Assembly: GCA_035946575.1 (NCBI GenBank)
Contig: DASYZG010000123.1
Coordinates: 1-64,000, forward strand
Direction of reading: 5' to 3'
Source of the DNA: Gp13-AA77 sp035946575
GTDB lineage: Bacteria > Acidobacteriota > Terriglobia > UBA7540
DNA: 64,000 nt
This document shows positions 25,528 through 33,587 of the stretch, one piece after another. The notes under the pieces are model-generated. The model saw only the letters and a list, made by a program, of their open reading frames with translations, ran no database searches and was not told the origin of the DNA. Made by a program: the position numbers and the translations under genes. Position 1 is the stretch's first letter. Every line of letters begins with the position of its first letter.

Positions 25528-25817
25528 CCACAAGCGTTTTCTTAGGCAAACAGCTTGTAATCAGCGACTTACCTGCGAAAAGGCTGGCGACGTGAAAGCC
25601 ATCGGTTCAAGCGATTAAAGCCATTGGACCGGGCTGGGCACCGGCGGGTCAAGCGGCCTGGAATCTGCAGGTTCCTGGGGTTTTTCGTCGACTAGCCGGC
25701 TTGCGAACAGAGCCAAACCAATGCCAGCGCGGCCGCCCGTGACGGGCGCTACGCGCGCCTTGCGCGGCCTTGACAGCTGCGGGATGCTGGCCGACGATGA
25801 GTTCGAGGGCGCGATCC

Positions 25818-26063
25818 ATGACTGGTCCAATGTCGTATCCAGCCGGCAAACTCGTCCTGGCCGTGGGTCTGGCGCTCGTGGTGATCGGTTTGCTGCTGAT
25901 GGCCGGCGCGCGGCTCGGATTCCTGAATCTCGGCCGATTGCCCGGCGACATCGCCTACAAGGGCAAGCATGCCTCGTTCTATTTTCCGATCGTCACCTGC
26001 CTCATGATCAGCGCGATCATCACGGCGTTGATGTGGGTGATTTCGTACCTGAGGAAGCCGTGA
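25818..26063 (+). CDS. DUF2905 family membrane protein
   Basis: An 81-residue protein with two membrane helices (LVLAVGLALVVIGLLLMAG and FPIVTCLMISAIITALMWVI) around the family signature LGRLPGDIAYKGKHASFYFP. The ATG at 25818 was chosen to match the family length; one more ATG lies four codons later. The function of the family is unknown. It stands alone before the repeat-bearing gap and xseA. Confidence 0.85.
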   Translation: MTGPMSYPAGKLVLAVGLALVVIGLLLMAGARLGFLNLGRLPGDIAYKGKHASFYFPIVTCLMISAIITALMWVISYLRKP

Positions 26064-26079
26064 AGCGTGAGAGCTGGCA

Positions 26080-26225
26080 GTAGTCCGTTGTCAGTGGTCG
26101 GTTGCCAGCTCTCAGTTTTCGGCAGACGCCTGCAAGTCTGTAGCTGCCACTGACAACTGACTGACGACTGACAACCGACGACTGACAACTGACAACTGAC
26201 AACTGACTGGCAACCGACGACTCAC
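26080..26225. repeat. Tandem ACTGACA heptamers with inverted arm
   Basis: The gap before xseA starts with GTTGTCAGTGGTCGGTTG and ends with repeated ACTGACA units, at least four in perfect 7-base phase near 26188-26215, so the two sides can pair around GCAGACGCCTGC. The same unit occurs in the gap at 29255-29446. Confidence 0.75.
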
Positions 26226-26243
26226 TGACGCCGACTGGAAGTC

Positions 26244-27608
26244 ATGAACCAAATCGCCCTCGATTTCAAACCGCAGCGCAGGATCTACACTGTCTCGGAG
26301 ATCAGCGAGGAGATCCGCGCCGTCTTCGAGGACCAGTTTCCCGACGTCTGGATCGCCGGCGAGATCTCGAATTTCCGCGCTGCCGGCTCAGGCCACTGTT
26401 ACTTCACCTTGAAGGACGCGAAAGCACAGCTGCGCGCGGTTTGTTTCCGCAGCCAGGCGCGCTATCTCAAATTCAAACCGGCGGACGGCCTCTCGGTGAT
26501 CGCCCGCGGGCAGCTCAGCGTCTACGAGGCGCGCGGTGAGTACCAGTTGATCGTCGAGCTTCTGGAGCCTGCGGGCCTCGGCGCGCTGCAACTTGCCTTC
26601 GATCAGCTCAAGGCGCGTCTGGCGGCCGAAGGGCTCTTCGACTCGTCCCGCAAAAGGCAGCTGCCCGCGCTGCCGCGGACCGTCGGGATCGTGACCTCGC
26701 CCACCGGCGCCGTGATCCGGGACATTCTCCGCGTGTTGCACCGCCGGTTTCGGAACATCAACGCGCTGCTCTATCCCGCGCGCGTACAGGGCGAAGACGC
26801 GGCGCGGGAGATCGTCGAGGGTATCCGGTGCCTCAACCGCTGGCCCGGCGTGGACGTGCTGATCGTGGCGCGCGGCGGGGGATCGCTCGAAGATTTGTGG
26901 GCCTTCAATGAGGAGATCGTGGCGCGGGCGATCGTCGCTTCGCGCGTGCCGGTCGTCTCCGCGGTGGGGCACGAAACGGATTTCACCATCGCGGATTTCG
27001 TTGCCGACCTGCGCGCGCCCACACCGTCGGCCGCGGCCGAGCTGGTGGTACGTCCGCGGCAGGACTTCGAGGCTGAGGTTGCGAGCCGCGCGCGCCACCT
27101 GCTGCAGTGCGTACGCCTGAACCTGGCCGGCGCGCGGCATCAGCTTCAAGGCCTGGGCGCCCACCGCGTCTTCCAGACCCTCGCGACCCGCGTGGTGCAG
27201 CGGGCGCAGCGCGTGGATGAAGCCGCCGCGGCTCTCCAGGCCGCGATGGCCCGCCGGCTCTCCACCGCGCGCGATCGATTCCTGCGCCTTGCGCCGGGCG
27301 TGATCCGCTATGATTTCGACCGGTTTCTTGATGTGCGCCGCGGAACGGTCCGCGAATGCGCGGGATGCCTGGAAACAGCCCTGGACCGCATCCTGAGCGA
27401 ACGGCGAAACCGATGGGCGCACGAGCGGGCCCTGCTCGCAGAGCGAAATCCGCTGGCGATTCTGAGGCGCGGATACTCGATCACGCGCGACGCCGCCGGC
27501 CGCATCGTGCGCGACGCGAGCCGCGTGGCCGCGGGCAGCGAAGTCTCGATCCGCCTGGCAAGCGGGGAATTGAGCGCGGAAGTGAAGGCAGTGAAGCCGC
27601 AAGCGTGA
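26244..27608 (+). CDS. xseA: Exodeoxyribonuclease VII large subunit
   Basis: A 454-residue protein that degrades single-stranded DNA with the small subunit XseB. The N-terminal OB domain reads YTVSEISEEIRAVFEDQFPD and VWIAGEISNFRAAGSGHCYF; the catalytic domain has IVTSPTGAVIRDILRVLHRR, IVARGGGSLEDLWAFNEE and SAVGHETDFTIADFVAD. The C-terminus is coiled coil and ends with ILRRGYSIT. No xseB was seen next to it, although they are often adjacent. Confidence 0.96.
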   Translation: MNQIALDFKPQRRIYTVSEISEEIRAVFEDQFPDVWIAGEISNFRAAGSGHCYFTLKDAKAQLRAVCFRSQARYLKFKPADGLSVIARGQLSVYEARGEYQLIVELLEPAGLGALQLAFDQLKARLAAEGLFDSSRKRQLPALPRTVGIVTSPTGAVIRDILRVLHRRFRNINALLYPARVQGEDAAREIVEGIRCLNRWPGVDVLIVARGGGSLEDLWAFNEEIVARAIVASRVPVVSAVGHETDFTIADFVADLRAPTPSAAAELVVRPRQDFEAEVASRARHLLQCVRLNLAGARHQLQGLGAHRVFQTLATRVVQRAQRVDEAAAALQAAMARRLSTARDRFLRLAPGVIRYDFDRFLDVRRGTVRECAGCLETALDRILSERRNRWAHERALLAERNPLAILRRGYSITRDAAGRIVRDASRVAAGSEVSIRLASGELSAEVKAVKPQA

Positions 27609-27688
27609 TGGGCGCCCTGCCGCAAGGGAACGAGGTCTCACTGCCTCTGTGCTCTGAAAGCTTCAACGCTGAGATCGAGCCTCTGCGT

Positions 27689-27720
27689 CCTCCGTGTTTT
27701 GTCTCTTTTTGACACAGAGG
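27689..27720. terminator. Hairpin between convergent xseA and adenosine-specific kinase genes
   Basis: The 9-bp arms CCTCCGTGT and ACACAGAGG pair with one mismatch around a T-rich loop. Lying between two convergent genes, it could end transcription from both sides. Confidence 0.45.
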
Positions 27721-27749
27721 ACACTGCGGCCAAGGCGGATTGCGAGTGT

Positions 27750-28232
27750 TCAGAGCTTGTACCCGAACCGGCGCAGCAGTTCTTTCCGCGCCGTGATGTC
27801 GTGGTCGGTTTCGATGCCCTTCGTCCGTGCGCCGTCGATGACGCCCATGATGCCGCGGCCCTGCTCGGTTTCGGCCACGATCACTTCGACGGGGTTGGCG
27901 GTGGCGCAGTAGATGCCGCAGACTTCGGGCACGTTCTTGATGGTGTTGAGAATGTTGATGGGAAATCCGCCTTCCAGAAAGATGATGAAGGCATGCCCGG
28001 TGCCGAGCTCGAGGGCGTTGCGCTGCGCCAGCGAAATCAGCGCCGGATCGTTGCCGGCGTAACGCACCAGCGTGGCGCCCGAAGATTCGCAGAATCCGAT
28101 GCCGAACTTCATTCCCGGCACGGTCTGCACGATGGCCTCGTAAAGGTCTTCGATGGTTTTGATGAAATGCGCCTGGCCCAGAATGAAATTGAGGTCGGCG
28201 GGTTTTTCGATGCGAATGCTTTTGATTTCCAT
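27750..28232 (-). CDS. Adenosine-specific kinase-like protein
   Basis: A 160-residue protein from the ATG at 28230-28232 (MEIKSIRIEKPADLNFILGQ). The frame goes on upstream but the family begins here. Conserved parts are PGMKFGIGFCESSGATLVRY, GHAFIIFLEGGFPINILNTI, CGIYCATANPVEVIVAET and GRGIMGVIDG. The family is found in archaea and thermophilic and soil bacteria; a structure was described as an adenosine-specific kinase, but its role in bacteria is unclear. It is divergent from rsmI with about 130 bp between them. Confidence 0.88.
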   Translation of the reverse strand: MEIKSIRIEKPADLNFILGQAHFIKTIEDLYEAIVQTVPGMKFGIGFCESSGATLVRYAGNDPALISLAQRNALELGTGHAFIIFLEGGFPINILNTIKNVPEVCGIYCATANPVEVIVAETEQGRGIMGVIDGARTKGIETDHDITARKELLRRFGYKL

Positions 28233-28365
28233 AGGCTGCTCCAGACCGCCTGGCAGACTCGGCGCGAGATGGGCTCCGGTCGCCGCCGGATTGCCGCCGC
28301 GGGAAAGGACGGGTAAACTGAGCTGTAGCGGGTCGTGAATGACCCCCTGCATCGGAGATTGTGCA

Positions 28366-29253
28366 ATGCCAAAAGTCAAAGCGCCTGCTGCTCAGGATGT
28401 TGCGTCTCCGCCGGGCCACCTTTATGTGGTGGGCACCCCGATCGGCAATCTCGAGGATATCACTCTGCGCGCCCTCCGCGTGCTCAAGGAAGTCGATCTG
28501 GTGGCCTGTGAGGACACGCGCCGCACGCGCCAGTTGCTTGATCATTATGGCATCACCACGCCCACCATCAGCTACCACGAGCACAACGAGCTGACCCGCG
28601 CGCCCGAGTTGATGATCCGCATGGAGGAAGGCGAGGAGATCGCCCTGGTGTCCGACGCGGGCATGCCTCTCGTTTCCGATCCGGGATTTCGGCTGGTGAA
28701 GCTGGCAGTACGCCACAACGTTACGGTTATTCCGGTGCCGGGGGCTTCGGCGCTGGTGGCGACGCTCGCTGCCGGCGGTCTCCCGGTCGAGGAGTTTCGA
28801 TTCGTTGGTTTCCTGCCGCCGAAGCGGCTCCCCCGCCAGAGGTTCCTGCGCGAGCTGAAAGGCGAACGCGCCCTGGTGTTCTACGAATCGCCTCAACGAG
28901 TGGCTGAAGCATTGCAGGACGTGCTGGCGATTCTGGGCAATCGGCCCGTGGTCCTGGCTCGCGAGATCACCAAGTTGCACGAGGAGTTCCTGCGCGGCAC
29001 GGTTTCCGAGGTCCTGGGGCGCCTGAAAGAGAAAGCCGTGAAAGGAGAAGTGACTGTGCTGCTCGGCCCCGCGGAGAACGGGGTTGAGCGCTCGACGGAG
29101 ATTGTCTCCCGCTCGATTCAGGAGGAGTTGGATCAGTCGATGGCGCAGGGGCTCAGCGAGAAAGCGGCACTGAAACTGGTGGCGAAGTCCCGGGGCTTGT
29201 CGAAGAGCGAAGCCTACCGGCAATGGCAGAGTGAAAAGGCCACGACGCAATAG
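28366..29253 (+). CDS. rsmI: 16S rRNA (cytidine-1402-2'-O)-methyltransferase
   Basis: A 295-residue SAM-dependent enzyme of the tetrapyrrole methylase fold that modifies C1402 in the ribosomal P site. The ATG at 28366 has a GGAG 8 bases upstream, better than the earlier in-frame ATG at 28339. Motifs: LYVVGTPIGNLEDITLRALR, CEDTRRTRQLLDHYGI, ALVSDAGMPLVSDPGFRLV and IPVPGASALVATLAAGGLP. The C-terminal domain has a helix-turn-helix-like end (KSEAYRQWQ). Confidence 0.95.
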   Translation: MPKVKAPAAQDVASPPGHLYVVGTPIGNLEDITLRALRVLKEVDLVACEDTRRTRQLLDHYGITTPTISYHEHNELTRAPELMIRMEEGEEIALVSDAGMPLVSDPGFRLVKLAVRHNVTVIPVPGASALVATLAAGGLPVEEFRFVGFLPPKRLPRQRFLRELKGERALVFYESPQRVAEALQDVLAILGNRPVVLAREITKLHEEFLRGTVSEVLGRLKEKAVKGEVTVLLGPAENGVERSTEIVSRSIQEELDQSMAQGLSEKAALKLVAKSRGLSKSEAYRQWQSEKATTQ

Positions 29254-29254
29254 T

Positions 29255-29446
29255 GCCAAGTGGCCGTCGTTGTCCGTTGTCAGTAGTTGGTTGTCAGTGG
29301 TCGCAGTGTCGCGCGCCTCGCGCTCCTGCCAGGCTTCCGCGGCCTGTTTCCCGAGCGGCGCAGGTGGCGATATGGTCGAGGCAACTGACCCTTGACGACT
29401 GACAACTGACCACTAACAACTGACAGCCACTTGTCACGCACTTGGC
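29255..29446. repeat. 192-bp imperfect inverted repeat with heptamer arms
   Basis: The outer arms are GCCAAGTG (29255-29262) and CACTTGGC (29439-29446). Inside them the left arm reads TTGTCAGT-type heptamers and the right arm ACTGACA-type heptamers, so the gap between rsmI and dus can fold on itself. It resembles a small non-autonomous repeat but carries no gene. Confidence 0.65.
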
Positions 29447-29456
29447 GCACCAAATC

Positions 29457-30488
29457 ATGCCTATGCTGTTCGAGCAACTTCAAATTCGCAATGTCACCTT
29501 GCGGCCGGCGCAGATCCTGGCGCCCATGGCCGGGATCACGGACACGGTTTTCCGGCGCTTTATCAAGCGTCTGGGCGGCTGCGGGCTCATCATGACCGAG
29601 TTCGTCTCGAGCGAGGGCATGCTTCGCCAGAACCTGAAGTCGAAGCGTTTTCTCTATTACACCGAAGAGGAGCGGCCGATCAGCGCTCAAATCTTCGGCG
29701 CCGATGCCGACCGCCTGGCGGAAGCCGCCCGAATGATCGAAGACCTCGGCTTCGATCTGATCGATCTGAACCTGGGCTGCCCCGCCAAGAAGGTCGTGAA
29801 GTGCGGCGGTTCGGGGCTGCTGCGCGACCTGCCGCTGCTTGAGAACATTCTGCGCAAGATCCGCGCCGCAGTGACCATTCCATTGACGATCAAGATCCGC
29901 ATTGGCTGGAGTGAGGACGAAATCGTGGCGGTGCCGGTGGCGCGCATGGCCGAGGACTGCGGCGTTGAAGCTGTCGCGGTGCACGGCCGGACTCGTATCC
30001 AGGGTTTCAGCGGACGCGCGCGCTGGGACGTGATCGCCGACGTCAAGCAGGCGGTGCGCATTCCGGTGATCGGCAATGGCGACGTGCTCACGCCGCGCGA
30101 CGCCGAGGCGCTGGCCGCGACTACCGGGTGCGACGCGGTGATGATCGGGCGGGCTGCCCCCACCAATCCCTGGATCTTCCGCCAGATGGCCGACTATTTC
30201 GCGAGCGGGGCGTATCGCGAACCGGCCGAGGCCGACCGTTACGCGCTGATCCGCGAGTACTACGCTATGCTAGTAGCCGAGGACATTCCGGGATCGATCG
30301 GCAAGATGAAGCAATTCGCGAGCTGGTTCACGCACGGCGTGCGCAACGGGGCGGAGCTGCGTCACCAGGTCCAGAGCGCCTCGAGCCCGCGTGAGGTGCT
30401 GGATCGCGTGGACGAATTCTTTGGCGCCGTGGTGCGCGGCGAGCCGGAGCCCGCTGCCGAGCAGGCCCTCGAAGCGGCGGCAGTCTAG
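29457..30488 (+). CDS. dus: tRNA-dihydrouridine synthase
   Basis: A 343-residue FMN enzyme that reduces uridines in the tRNA D-loop. The ATG at 29457 (MPMLFEQLQI) is preferred over an upstream TTG. Motifs: ILAPMAGITDTVFRRFIKRL, SAQIFGADADRLAEAA, DLNLGCPAKKVVKCGGSGLL with the catalytic Cys, VHGRTRIQGFSGRARWD, PVIGNGDVLTPRDA and MIGRAAPTNPWIF. Subtype cannot be told. It has a short Ala/Glu-rich tail and converges on fabZ. Confidence 0.95.
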   Translation: MPMLFEQLQIRNVTLRPAQILAPMAGITDTVFRRFIKRLGGCGLIMTEFVSSEGMLRQNLKSKRFLYYTEEERPISAQIFGADADRLAEAARMIEDLGFDLIDLNLGCPAKKVVKCGGSGLLRDLPLLENILRKIRAAVTIPLTIKIRIGWSEDEIVAVPVARMAEDCGVEAVAVHGRTRIQGFSGRARWDVIADVKQAVRIPVIGNGDVLTPRDAEALAATTGCDAVMIGRAAPTNPWIFRQMADYFASGAYREPAEADRYALIREYYAMLVAEDIPGSIGKMKQFASWFTHGVRNGAELRHQVQSASSPREVLDRVDEFFGAVVRGEPEPAAEQALEAAAV

Positions 30489-30526
30489 CTCCGAGGCAGC
30501 GCGGGAATCGCGGAACGAAAACGGCA

Positions 30527-31015
30527 TCAGGCGGCTGCGGGGCCGCTTGGGAGCACGTCGCGGGCATTGGCGATGGCGAAACGCACCTGGCCTCTGGCCA
30601 CCAGCGTTCCATCGCGGTGAATCGTTCCGGTGAGCTCGCCCCAGCTTTCCCTCAGCTTGACGACCTCGGCCTGCACTTGAACGGTTTCGCCCGGGTGCAC
30701 AGGCTCGATCATCTCCGCGGACGGGATCTGCAGGATCATCGCAATCTTGTCGCGCATTTCTGGCCGTTCGAGCACCAGCACCGCTCCCAACTGCGTCACC
30801 AGTTCGAGCATAATCGCGGTCGGCACAATGGGCAGATTGGGAAAATGTCCCTGCGCGCCCTGATCGCCGCCGCTGAAGTGCTTCACGCCGGCGATCCTCA
30901 CGCCGGGCACGAGTTCGGTGACGCGATCGACCAGCAGAAACGGGTAGCGGTGCGGGAGAATGCGCTCCACAGCCGAATGCAGCAAGGCGGTTGTCTCTTG
31001 GTTCGGTTCGCTCAT
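30527..31015 (-). CDS. fabZ: 3-hydroxyacyl-[acyl-carrier-protein] dehydratase FabZ-like
   Basis: A 162-residue hot-dog-fold protein that removes water from 3-hydroxyacyl-ACP in fatty acid synthesis. The active-site segment is GHFPNLPIVPTAIMLELVTQ, with His and Glu kept, although the usual Pro-Gly is Pro-Thr. The N-terminus has ILPHRYPFLLVDRVTEL. The ATG at 31013-31015 matches the family start. It is the last gene of the mfd-surA-yhaM-blaI run; lpx genes, its usual partners, are absent. Confidence 0.88.
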   Translation of the reverse strand: MSEPNQETTALLHSAVERILPHRYPFLLVDRVTELVPGVRIAGVKHFSGGDQGAQGHFPNLPIVPTAIMLELVTQLGAVLVLERPEMRDKIAMILQIPSAEMIEPVHPGETVQVQAEVVKLRESWGELTGTIHRDGTLVARGQVRFAIANARDVLPSGPAAA

Positions 31016-31034
31016 CGTTCCGATTCTCTCCAGA

Positions 31035-31469
31035 TCAGAGCAGGCTCGCGTCGATTTCTCCGACTCTATCTTCCGGCTCGGCTTTCTGGCCTGCAGCCAG
31101 GGAAGCAGCTGAGCCATTTGCCGGCGCAAGGGAGGCAGCAGGTTCCGCGAGAATATAGGCTCGCAGACGCTCGCGGGAGTTGCCGAAGAAATTGCGTGTC
31201 AAGCGGCCGAGTGCGTGTTCGCGGACCGTTTCCTCGGAGACCCGCGGCCGGTAGACGAAAGCCCTGCCGCGTTTTTGGCGCGTGACGAGCTCCTTTTTGG
31301 AAAGGTAATCCATCACCGTGGTCACGGTGGTGTAAGCGAGCGCGCGCTCGGGCAGCAGACGGGCGCGGACTTCGTGGATCGTGCCTTCGCCGAGCTGCCA
31401 TAAAGCGCGCATGCAATCGAGCTCGAGCGGCGGCAGATCCAGCGGATGATTGCGCGTCTTTCGCGGCAT
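31035..31469 (-). CDS. BlaI/MecI/CopY-type transcriptional repressor
   Basis: A 144-residue winged-helix protein: LPPLELDCMRALWQLGEGTI, then RALAYTTVTTVMDYLSKKEL and RGRAFVYRPRVSEETVREHA, the normal BlaI order. The C-terminus has a 35-residue Ala-rich extension. Relatives repress beta-lactamase or copper genes and are usually next to a BlaR/M56 peptidase, but none is seen here. It starts 6 bp after the YhaM-like stop, so it is probably in the same operon. The signal and targets are unknown. Confidence 0.88.
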   Translation of the reverse strand: MPRKTRNHPLDLPPLELDCMRALWQLGEGTIHEVRARLLPERALAYTTVTTVMDYLSKKELVTRQKRGRAFVYRPRVSEETVREHALGRLTRNFFGNSRERLRAYILAEPAASLAPANGSAASLAAGQKAEPEDRVGEIDASLL

Positions 31470-31475
31470 GTCGAC

Positions 31476-32513
31476 TCACAGCGGCAGATCGCCTTGCGCC
31501 GGCGCCATTTCGGGCTGCTCAGCCGCGGCACCTGCCGGAGCTTCCTGCGGCGCCGTTGCCCCGCCTGCGCGTGACCTGGTCTTGAACAGTTCGCGTCCCA
31601 GAGCGCGGTTGCGCGCCGTCCAATCGCCCGGACGGTGTCCGTCGGCTTCGTACTGCGCTCGCATGCTTTCGAGCTTCGAGTCCAGATCGTCAAGGTAATG
31701 GACGACGAGGGCCTCCGGGAAGAGCGGCTCTTTCGGCGACCCGAACTCGAGCCTTCCGTGATGCGCCAGGATCATATGCTCGATCTGGTCCCTGAGGGCC
31801 GGCGGAAAGCCCGCTATCCCGCCGATCTTCTGCCGGACGAGTTCCAATCCCAGGAAGATGTGGCCGAGCAACTGGCCGCGCGTTGAATAGCGAAAGGCGG
31901 CCTCGTACTGCAGCTCTTCGAGCTTGCCGAGATCGTGCAGCACCAGGCCCGCAATCACCAGCTCGCGATTCAGCTCCGGGTAGTGATCGCATACCAGATC
32001 CCCGAGTTCCACCAGCGAGCTCACGTGATCGAGCAGGCCGCCAAGATAAGCGTGATGATACAGCGTCGCTGCGGGAGCCAGCTTGTAGCGGCGGGCGATG
32101 TCCGGGTCGTCTATGACGGCAAGCAGAAGCCGCCGGATGTAGCCGTCGGCAAGGCGCCGGACACGGTCGAGCAGGCCGGCGTAGACCCGCTCGGAATCCC
32201 GCGAACTGCGCGGCAGATAATCGCGCAACTCGGAGGGTCCGCCGTAGCGCGCGATGCTTCCCAGGCGAAGCTGCAGCGCGCCCTGGTACTCTTCGGCTTG
32301 CGCCTTCACCAGCACGACATCATCGGTGTCGAAGTCGAAGGCGACGCCATCGGCGTCCCAATAGCGGCCCGCGATCGTGCCGCTCGAGTCCTGCAGGCGC
32401 ACATCCAGATAGCAGCCGCCGGAGCGGCCCTTCTTCAGCTCTCTGCTTTGGACGAGAAAAGTGGTGTGGATGATCGATCCCGGCTTGAGATCGGCGACAA
32501 AGCTGTCCTTCAT
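31476..32513 (-). CDS. YhaM-like 3'-5' exoribonuclease with HD domain
   Basis: A 345-residue protein with an N-terminal OB-fold (FLVQSRELKKGRSGGCYLDV, DSSGTIAGRYWDAD) and a central HD phosphohydrolase domain: YHHAYLGGLLDHVSSLVEL with the first His residues, VIAGLVLHDLGKLEEL with the HD pair. Relatives are 3'-5' nucleases such as YhaM of Bacillus. The C-terminus is Ala/Pro-rich. The ATG at 32511-32513 overlaps the stop of the upstream PPIase by ATGA, so translation is coupled. Confidence 0.88.
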   Translation of the reverse strand: MKDSFVADLKPGSIIHTTFLVQSRELKKGRSGGCYLDVRLQDSSGTIAGRYWDADGVAFDFDTDDVVLVKAQAEEYQGALQLRLGSIARYGGPSELRDYLPRSSRDSERVYAGLLDRVRRLADGYIRRLLLAVIDDPDIARRYKLAPAATLYHHAYLGGLLDHVSSLVELGDLVCDHYPELNRELVIAGLVLHDLGKLEELQYEAAFRYSTRGQLLGHIFLGLELVRQKIGGIAGFPPALRDQIEHMILAHHGRLEFGSPKEPLFPEALVVHYLDDLDSKLESMRAQYEADGHRPGDWTARNRALGRELFKTRSRAGGATAPQEAPAGAAAEQPEMAPAQGDLPL

Positions 32514-33535
32514 TCATCAATATCCACGGGCGACACATTTTCGCCCTTGACTGCGCCCGTATCGATGTAACCGGGAGCGAGTTGGATGTAGCTCTGCAGC
32601 CGCAGTTCGCTCAGATACTTGCGCAGCGCGACCTGCATCTGCTGGTTATAGAGCAGTTCGTTCACCTGCTGCTGGACCTCTTCGAATTTGGGCGTACCGG
32701 CGCTGCGCACTTCGAGCACTCGCAGGATCAGGTATCCGGAACTCACCTTGATGACGTCGGAATAGTCGTTGACATCGAGTTTGGCGATCGCGTTCTCGAC
32801 CGTCGGGGACATCGTGCCTTCCTTGACGAACCCGATGTCGCCATCAGGTCCGTTCCCGGTCGCATCCGAATACTTCTTGACCATGTCTTCCCATTTGGCG
32901 CCGCCCTTCAGCTCGGCCAGAGCCTCGTCGGCGCGCTTCTCCGAGTCTGCGGGCGTTCGTTTCTCATTCGAAGAGACGAGAATCTCGCCCAGGCGCTTTC
33001 CCGCGGGAGAATCAAACTCGGTGCGATGCGTCTCGAAATACTTGCGGGAATCCTGCTGCGTAACGCTGATGCGGGAGCCGACCTCGCGCTCGATCACCTG
33101 CTGTACAAGCAGCTTGCGCCGGATCTGGTCCTGAAAGTCCTCCCAGACCAGGCCCTGCTTCTCCACCTCTTTTTCCAGGTCTTGCAGGCTGTTGAGGTGG
33201 TTGGCCTGGCGAATCTCGTCCAGTTGCTTGACGATGTCGGTCTCGACGTTGATGCTGTCATCCTTGGCTTTTTGCACCAGCAGATCTTCGTCGATCATCG
33301 AGCGCAGGAGATCGGCACTCTGCTGCCGGACTTTGGTTTCCAGTTCCGCGCCGGAGTATTTCTCGCCCAGGTCCTGGCGCAGCTTGTTCTGCTCACGCTG
33401 GAACTGCATCTGGGTGATGATCTCGTTGTTCACGCGGCAGATGATGCGATTGATGATCTTGGGCGCGGCAAGCGCCGGCAGAGAGGCGGGGACGATTGCC
33501 AGGCCGGCGACGACTGAAAGGCATTTGATTCTCAT
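32510..33535 (-). CDS. SurA/PpiC-type periplasmic peptidyl-prolyl isomerase
   Basis: A 341-residue protein from the ATG at 33533-33535; a longer upstream frame antisense to other sequence was rejected. A signal peptide (VVAGLAIVPASLPALA) is followed by a SurA N domain (IINRIICRVNNEIITQMQFQ) and one parvulin domain (LGEILVSSNEKRTPADSEKR, then GDIGFVKEGTMSPTVENAIA). It should help fold outer-membrane proteins. It lies 52 bp after mfd and overlaps the next gene. Confidence 0.9.
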   Translation of the reverse strand: MRIKCLSVVAGLAIVPASLPALAAPKIINRIICRVNNEIITQMQFQREQNKLRQDLGEKYSGAELETKVRQQSADLLRSMIDEDLLVQKAKDDSINVETDIVKQLDEIRQANHLNSLQDLEKEVEKQGLVWEDFQDQIRRKLLVQQVIEREVGSRISVTQQDSRKYFETHRTEFDSPAGKRLGEILVSSNEKRTPADSEKRADEALAELKGGAKWEDMVKKYSDATGNGPDGDIGFVKEGTMSPTVENAIAKLDVNDYSDVIKVSSGYLILRVLEVRSAGTPKFEEVQQQVNELLYNQQMQVALRKYLSELRLQSYIQLAPGYIDTGAVKGENVSPVDIDE

Positions 33536-33587
33536 GACGGTTCTTCCTTGGTGTTCTGCGGCCGCCGGACCGCTCTTCGTTCCGATT

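Larger units (their letters stand above)
24974..25817. other. 844-bp non-coding gap with two repeat elements
   Basis: This gap lies between the divergent Cys-repeat and DUF2905 genes. It holds the 9-bp tandem element (about 25119-25198), the palindrome at 25512-25527 and AAAGCCAT copies near 25590-25625. Frames here are GC-rich noise, and I see no gene. Confidence 0.5.

Noticed and set aside
25128..25595. A 155-codon plus-strand frame over copy A of the 9-bp element
   Set aside because: Its hydrophobic start comes only from the antisense of the tandem repeat, and the rest is low-complexity.
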